64,000 nucleotides of DNA from Halocaridina rubra (lineage: Eukaryota > Arthropoda > Malacostraca > Decapoda > Atyidae). Numbering within the stretch: the stretch's first letter is position 1; each line of letters begins with the position of its first letter. The stretch lies in the NCBI GenBank assembly GCA_037179515.1, contig JAXCGZ010007700.1, positions 1-64,000 of the forward strand. The letters run 5' to 3'. The translations under genes were made by a program, and so were the position numbers. The notes beneath the pieces were generated by a model. The model saw only the letters and a program-made list of their open reading frames with translations. It did not search any database and was not told the DNA's origin. This document shows positions 57,813-64,000 of this stretch, one piece after another.

Positions 57813-59054
57813 TTATCTTGGTGGAGAGTATTCACTGATGATATTTAGCAGACTGTTCATGTAGTTGTTTTTGCTAGTCGGATTATGGAGCTAGCAACAA
57901 GAAGGGAATTTGGATTTTCGCAGGATATTGCAGGGGCACCAGTTTTCCGTCGAATCTCTGAAAAAGAATCACATTCGAGGATGTAATGGAGCAGTGGATG
58001 TGGTGAGGCTACCTGGCAAAATGTGCATTCCCTGATGATATCATCCACTATTCTCCAGGTGCACTTGTACCCGAGTCTCAGACGGTACACATTGACCGCC
58101 GTGCTTCGTCAAAGGTTCTTAGGCAGGGTGATTCGCTGAAGATCAGTGGTGGCTTTGTACCACCAGGTGGAGGGGGAGCCAATGTCTGTGCACAAGTTGT
58201 GTTTAGTTATTAAGGCGTTAAGGAGTGACTTGGAGGCTTTGTTTTTTATCTATTGAATCCCAGGTATCAGAGATATTTGGATTTCTGCTCTGAGAGTGGC
58301 TTGTTTGGTGGCTTGATCAGCTTCCTCATTTCCCTTGATGCCGACGTGGCTGGGAATCCAGGCAAGAGTGATGGCTTTTCCAAGGCTGGTCGTCCTGTGG
58401 TAGTGGCTGAGGATGGTGGTGATGATACGTACATTGTCTCTGAGGAGTGGCTTCTTGATGGCCTGTAAGGCGCCTTTAGAGTCCTAGAGAATTAGGGCAT
58501 GGTCAGCTCCTTGCTGGATGAAGAAGTCGAGGGCGTTGGCTATGGCAACAAGCTCCGTCTGTAGCGATGAGAAGGAGTTTGACAGTCTCCAGGATAGGAC
58601 GTGGTTTTCAGTGGTGAAGGCGGTGGCTGAGGCTCCAGTTTCTTGATTTACTGAACCGTCAGTGTAGTTGACTTGAGAGTTTGGTCTGCTCCAGCTCTGA
58701 ATTTTGTCCTTGTATATGTTCTTAAGGACAAGCGGGTTTACCAAGCTTTTGGGGTTGTCAGGGAGCTCGATCTTTATGTCGAGTGGTTGGTCATTCCATT
58801 GGGGTGAGCATCTGTATTCAGGAAGCAGAGTGTCCTGTATCTTGGCTAGGATGCTCTCCCTGACTGGCAGTGCTTGCAGGCTAGCACAGACCTTGTCTGC
58901 CCAGGTTCTAGGATGGTGGTTGGGGTGGGGATTGAGGGTTAGATGGAGATTTGTGGCAGCGAGGCATTTATGTTGGGCAGTGGCGGTTTTGGCAACAAAG
59001 AGGGTCAGTCTTTGCTGAGCTCTGAGTTTGAGTGGGATGAGTCCCGATTCCATC
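57813..59054 (-). pseudogene. A7 ORF2, RNase H and C-terminal part
   Basis: It begins at MESGLIPLKLRAQQRL (59051) and continues through the linker to RNase H with NYTDGS (58660), LQTE (58565) and a TAG just before the DSKGAL box (58483). The last box has GNEEADQAA (about 58340). The C-terminal CCHC (ECTFC...H...C, about 58030) is intact, but the frame is lost near 57890. The stop at 57813-57815 is the family position. The RT part is on the far side of A8. Confidence 0.85.
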
Positions 59055-59058
59055 AGGA

Positions 59059-61954
59059 GCAAACTCCTCCATCCCCCTCTGCAAACCACAACACACCACT
59101 CATCGGGACAGATGGTACTACTGTGACAGAGTTAAAGAACTCAATCACCGGCTCAACGTCATTCGGAAAATGCACAGAAAACGACGCACTGAAGACTCCT
59201 ACAAAACTCTCCAGGCAGTCAAAGAACATGTCCATGAAGAGACTCGCAATATCAAGAGGAAAAAATGGCTAGAGTGGTGTTCCACCCTAGATGCTCACAC
59301 CTCTGTGGGCCAGATGTGGATGAGCATCAACTCCTTTGCTAAAGGAAAACCTCCTAAAATCACCCCCCACAGGGATCCTAGCAGGGCAGCAGAAGAACTC
59401 GCCATCAAATTCGCGGATAGAGCAAGCTCCAACCAGCTCCCCATCACCACCAGAGCAACACTTCAGGACCTCATCACTGCAAGATGGGAAGAAATATAAG
59501 AGGCCATCAACACTGAAGACGAAACAGATGCTCCATTCTCCCTGACTGAGATACTAAGAGTAAGCAAAAGCTCTAAGAACACAGCCCCAGGTGCCGATAG
59601 AATCACATACACAATGATTCAAAAAATGGGGCCCCAAGGGGAGCTTGCTCTACTCTCTCTGATCAATTCGACATACACACGAAGAATCAGACCAGCCTCA
59701 TGGAACAGAGCAGACATTCAGCCCATCCCAAAACCAAAGGACCCTGACAATCCTCGCCCCATCTCCCTCCTAAGCTGCCTGAGCAAGACGGCAGAAAAGA
59801 TGGTACTTAACAGAGTCTGCTGGAAATGCCTACCCTTCCCAGAAAACATGTTTGCCTACCAGCCTGGCTTAGGCACCTCAGAATACATAGCCTCCATGCT
59901 ATCATTTATCAACAACCGCCGTGGATACATCATTTTTCTAGACCTAGAGAAGGCCTTTGAACTACCCAATGTGCCGGCAATACTCTCTGCTCTCGTATCC
60001 AAGCAGATCAAAGGTAACCTTCTCTCGTGGATCAAGCAGAGTCTACTAAAACGTAGTGCACGAGTCAAAGTAGATGGGCACTACTCCACCTACAAAAACC
60101 ATGAAAATGGGACCCCCCAAGGTGGAATCCTTAGCCCCTTCCTATTTAATTGTCTCATGGAAAAACTCATGGACATCGCACTACCACATGGAGCCAAACT
60201 CTTCATCTATGCGGACGACTTTGCCCTTGTCACAATAGGACACAGAAACTCTAACAAGACACAGCGCTGCCTCACCAAGATTCACCAAGCCTCCATCTCC
60301 CTTGGAGTCAGAATCAATGCCAGCAAAACCAAGGCCCTTCCCATCCACCAGTGGAGACCAGACACTAATCTGGTCATAGGTAATGAGCCTGTGGACTGGG
60401 TTACCAAACACCAATACTTGGGTGTAATCATCGACCAAAGACTAACCTTTGGACCAGAAATTCAGCACTTTCGCGACAGGTGCAGCCACCGACAAGCGGT
60501 CCTTCGTCGGATGTCGGGCCTCTACGATGGTGCATCATTTAATGTCCTCAGAACCTTATATGTACAAACCATACGCAGCCTCATAGACTATGCTTGATCC
60601 CACACTCTTGCTACTAACAGACAAACAATGGGACAAGATAGAAGTAATTCAAAACAACGCCACGCGTACCATGCTAGGAGCCCCCATGTGGACCAAGAGA
60701 GAAAACATCTGGATGGAATTGGGACTCATCCCACTCAAACTCAGAGCTCAGCAAAGACTGACCCTCTTTGTGGCCAAAACCACCACTGCCCAACATAAAT
60801 GCCTAGCTGGCACAAATCTCCATCTAGCCCTCAAACGCCACCCCAACCACCATCCTAGAACCTGGGCAGCCAAGGTCTGCGCCAACCTGCAAGCACTGCC
60901 AGTCAGGGAGAGCATCCTAGCCAAGATACAAGACACACCGCTTCCTGAATACAGATGCCCACCCCTATGGAATGACCAACCACTCGACATAAAGATCGAG
61001 CTCCCTGACTACCCCAAAAGCTTGGTAAACCCGCTTGTCCTTAAAAACATATATAAAGACAAAATTCAGAGCTGGAGCAGGCCAAACTCTCAAGTCTACT
61101 ACACTGGCGATTCAGTAAATAAAAAAACTGGAGCCTCAGCCGCCGCCTTCACCACTGAAAACCACGTCCTATCCTGGAGACTGACAAACTCCTGCTCATC
61201 GCTCCAGACTGAGCTTGTTGCCATAGCCAACGCCCTCGACTTCTTCATACAGCAAGGAGCTGACCATGCCCTAATTCTCTTTGACTCCAAAGGCGCCTTA
61301 CAGGCCATCAAGAAGCCACACCTCAGAGACAATGTACGCATCATCACCACCATCCTCAGCCACTACCACAGGACAACCAGCCTTGGAAAAGCCATCACTC
61401 TTGCCTGGATTCCCAGCCACGTCGGCATCAAGGGAAATGAGTAAGCCGATCAAGCCGCCAAACAAGCCACTCTCAGAGCAGAAATCCAGATATCTCTGTC
61501 TCTTGGGATGCAACAGATAAAAAATAAAGCCACCAAGTTACTCCTTAACACCTTAATAACTAAACACAACCTGTGCACAGACAATGGCTCCCCCTCCACC
61601 TGGTGGTACAAAGCCACCACTGATCTTCGGCGTATCATTCTGCCTAAGAGCCTTCTACGAAGCACTGAGCTCAGTGTGTACCGTCTGAGACTCGGGTACA
61701 AGTGCACCTGGCAAATAGTGGAGGATATCATCAGGGAATGCACCTTTTGCCAGATAGCCTCACCACATCCACTGCTACATTACATCCTCGAATGTGATTC
61801 TTTTTCAGAAATACGACGAAAAACTGGTGCCCCCACAACATCTAGCGAAGACCCAAATGCCCTTCACGTTGCTAGGTCCATCATCAGACTAGCAACAAAC
61901 AACCACATGAACAATCTACTAAATATTATCAGACAATACCCTCCACCAAGATAA
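59059..61954 (+). pseudogene. A8 ORF2, linker-RT-RNase H-CCHC, lightly broken
   Basis: Only three lesions are seen: a TAA at 59497 (Glu codon in other copies), a 1-bp insertion near 60595 and a TAA at 61441 (Glu codon GAG-to-TAA context). RT has FLDLEKAFE (59936), NGTPQGGILSPFLFN (60106) and IYADDFALV (60205). RNase H has YYTGDS at the first box, where others have YYTDGS, so the first Asp is displaced (about 61098). LQTE and FDSKGAL remain. The C-terminal CCHC is intact and the protein ends PPPR at 61954. With A3 it is the youngest-looking copy. Confidence 0.9.
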
Positions 61955-62049
61955 CCATGCAATACCTCTCTCTCTCACCCCAAAACAGGAATTCATTTAA
62001 ATTGTTTGATGTAAACTAATAATTCACAACTGAATACTTATGCTCTCCG

Positions 62050-62263
62050 TTATCTTTACAGTTTTGCACAATCTCACCTGCGGGCCAATTAGGAAAGTCC
62101 GATCACCAACAATAACAAGATTTCACCCACCTCCTCACCAACAGGAAAGCCCATTCGCCCGCAAGAGCGAATACCACGTACACTCCAAAAAAATCTCACC
62201 CCACCTGCGGGCCACAAGTGGAAGGTCCGCTCACCCTCAAGGGTGAACATCCAAGAACAACAA
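62050..62263 (+). repeat. A8 3' UTR hairpin units
   Basis: This holds the family units starting CACCTGCGGGCC, then CACCTCCTCACC, then CACCTGCGGGCC. Hairpins ATTCGC..GCGAAT (about 62154-62173) and TCACCCTCAAGGGTGA (about 62230-62245) are visible. The second is a perfect 6-bp stem with a 4-nt loop. Confidence 0.8.
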
Positions 62264-64000
62264 CTACTTGGTCCACATGGGGGCTCCTAGCATGGTACGT
62301 ATGGCGTTGTTTTGAATTACTTCTATCTTGTCCCACTGTTGGTCTTTTAGTAGCCAGAGTGTGGGACAAGCATAGTCTATGAGGCTGCATATGGCTTGTA
62401 CATAGAAGCTTCTGAGGACATTAAATGATGCACCATCATAGAGGCCTGACACCCGACGAAGGACCGCTCGTCGCTGGCTGCACTTGTCGCGCAAGTCTTG
62501 AATTTCAGGTCCAAAGGTTAGTCTGCCATCGATGATTACACCCAGGTATTGGTGTTTGGTAACCCAGTTCACAGGCTCATTACCTATGACCAGATTAGTG
62601 TCTGGTCTCCACTGGTGGATGGGAAAGGCCTTGGTTTTGCTGGCATTTATTTTAACTCCGAGGGAGATGGAGGCTTGGTAAATCTTGGTTAGGCAGCGCT
62701 GTGTCTTGTTAGAGCTTCTGTCGCCTATTGTGACAAGGGCAAAGTCATCCGCATAGTTGAAGAGTTTGGCTCCATGTGGTAGTGCAATGTCCATGAGTTT
62801 TTCCATGAGACAATTCAAGAGGAAGGAGCTATGGATTCCACCTTTGGGGGTCCCATTTTTGTGGTTTTTGAAGGTGGACTAGTGCCCATCTACTTTGACT
62901 CGTGCACTACAGTTTTGTAGACTCTGCTTGATCCATGAGAGAAGGTTACCTTTGATCTGCTTTGAAATGAGAGCTGAGAGTATTGCCGGCACATTGGCTA
63001 GTTCGAAGGCCTTCTCTGGGTCTAGAAAAACGATGTATCCTCAGCAGTTGTTGATAAATAATAGCATGGAGGCTATGCATTTTGAGGTGCCTAAGCCAGG
63101 CTGGTAGGCAAACATGTTTTCTGGGAAGGGTGGGCATTTCCAGCGGACTCTGTTAAGTACCATCTTTTCTGCCGTCTTGCTCAGGCAGCTTAGGAGGGAG
63201 ATGGGGCCAGGGTTGTCAGGGTTCTGTGGTTTTGAGATGTGTTGAATGTCTGCTCTGTTCCATGAGGCTGGTCTGATTCTTCGTGTGTATGTTGAATTGA
63301 TCAGAGAGAGTGGAGCAAGCTCCCCTTGGGGCCCCATATTTTGAATCATTGTGTATGTGATTTTATCAGCACCTGGGGCTGTGTTCTTTGAGCTTTTGCA
63401 TACTCTTAGTAGCTCAGTCAGAGAGAATGGGCCATCTGTTTCGTCTTCAGTGTTGATGGCCTCTTCTATTTCTTCCCATCTTGCAGTGCTGAGGTCCTGA
63501 AGAGTTGTTCTGGTGCTGATGGGGAGCTGGTTGAAGCTTGCTTTATCCGCGAATTTGATGGAGAGTTTTTCTGCTGCTCTGCTAGGATCCCTGTGGGGGA
63601 TGATTTTAGGTTTTCCTTTAGGAAAGGAGTTAATGCTCCTCCACATCTGGCCCACAGAGGTGTGAGCATCTAGGGTGGAACACCACTCTAGCCATTTTTT
63701 TCTCTTAATGTTGAGTGTCTCTTCATGGACATATTCTTTGACTGCCTGGAGAGTGCAGTAGGAGTCTTCAGTGCGACGTTTCCTGGCTACTTTCCGGATG
63801 ACGTTGAGCCGGTGATTGGGTTCTTTAACTCTGTCACAGTAGTACCATCTGTCCTGATGAGTGGTGTGTTGTGGTTTGCAGAGGGGGATGGAGGAGTTTG
63901 CTGCAGCTTGCAGGACATTGACTAGCTCGGCCTCTGCTTGGTCGATGTCTTCGGATGGTGTGTAGGCTGAAAACCAATTGCTGAGGTGCTCCTGGAATCG
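62264..64000 (-). pseudogene. A7 ORF2, endonuclease-RT linker and RT
   Basis: From the window edge leftward this has the linker (CKPQHTTHQDRWYYCDRVK-type region, 63860), the charged region near 63750, then RT: KNTAPGADKITYTMIQNMG (63385), ISLLSCLSKTAEKMVLNRV (63205) and FAYQPGLGTSKCIASML (63115). The FLDLEKAFE position reads FLDPEKAFE in another frame near 63020. The catalytic NYADDFALV is intact at about 62757. Frame changes occur near 63650, 63041 and 62820. It ends at LGAPMWTK, where A8 is inserted. The endonuclease lies outside the window. Confidence 0.85.

Larger units (their letters stand above)
59055..62263 (+). mobile_element. Family A copy A8, inserted into A7 in opposite orientation
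   Basis: A8 is 5'-truncated just after the endonuclease and has a complete 3' UTR with hairpin units and a short A-rich tail (AAGAACAACAA). Its edges coincide with the gap in A7. About 14 bp of A7 are missing at the site, and no duplication is seen, so the insertion seems to have deleted target sequence. Confidence 0.88.
57480..64000 (-). mobile_element. Family A copy A7, split into 57480-59054 and 62264-64000 by A8
   Basis: Two minus-strand pieces belong to one element. The right piece ends at ..CATGTGGACCAAG (read leftward) at 62264, and the left piece resumes GATGGAATCGGGACTC at 59054. In other copies these are separated by only 14 bases. The 3' end with hairpin units and poly(A) is at 57480-57760. 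The 5' part continues beyond the window edge. Confidence 0.88.

Overview
The window is eukaryotic, A+T-rich, and made almost entirely of transposable-element sequence. I see no rRNA, tRNA or CRISPR array, and no host gene I can defend. The mix points to an arthropod, most likely a decapod crustacean: RNase H-bearing I-type non-LTR elements, CR1-like and Jockey-like elements, a Ty3/Gypsy element, piggyBac and hAT relics, and a long (TA)n tract. The species assignment is inference only.

The dominant element, here called family A, is a non-LTR retrotransposon. It has a 5' UTR with long direct repeats, an ORF1 (Gag-like, three CCHC knuckles), and an ORF2 with endonuclease, reverse transcriptase (RT), RNase H and a C-terminal CCHC. 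Its 3' UTR is built of 74-bp hairpin units. At least eight copies or pieces are present: A1 (1-7790, +), A2 (8955-16290, -), A3 (25706-28287, +), A4 (35205-38591, +), A5 (47453-51590, +), A6 (51600-52880, -, 5' end only), A7 (57480 to the window end, -) and A8 (59055-62263, +). A related family B fills about 18461-25390, and a relic of a third relative lies at 32938-33255.

The layout is nested. A1 is split by a 5'-truncated CR1/L2-like element (N1, 2503-4072). A2 is split by a near-complete element of another family (C, 11991-15326). B ORF1 is split inside its first zinc knuckle by N2 (19955-20809). A7 is split by A8, a member of its own family in the opposite orientation. Between these lie a reversed LTR with a protease relic (8273-8860), a degenerate hAT element (16560-18221), a CR1-like element with a coiled-coil ORF1 (D1, 28300-32375), a piggyBac relic (33262-35000), two further CR1-like pieces (D2, D3), a (TA)n tract (53067-53391) and a Jockey-like element (E, 55118-57478).

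The most unusual unit is the Ty3/Gypsy element at 38592-47453 (minus strand). It reads Gag-protease, integrase, then RT-RNase H. The integrase therefore lies upstream of RT, as in Copia elements and the Gmr1-type Gypsy minority. A solo LTR of the same family has inserted into its RT and is flanked by a 5-bp duplication.

Nearly every coding region is broken by nonsense codons or frameshifts. The best-preserved stretch is the RT-RNase H reading frame of A3 (25707-27584), which keeps its catalytic residues. Several stop codons are CGA to TGA changes, suggesting CpG decay.
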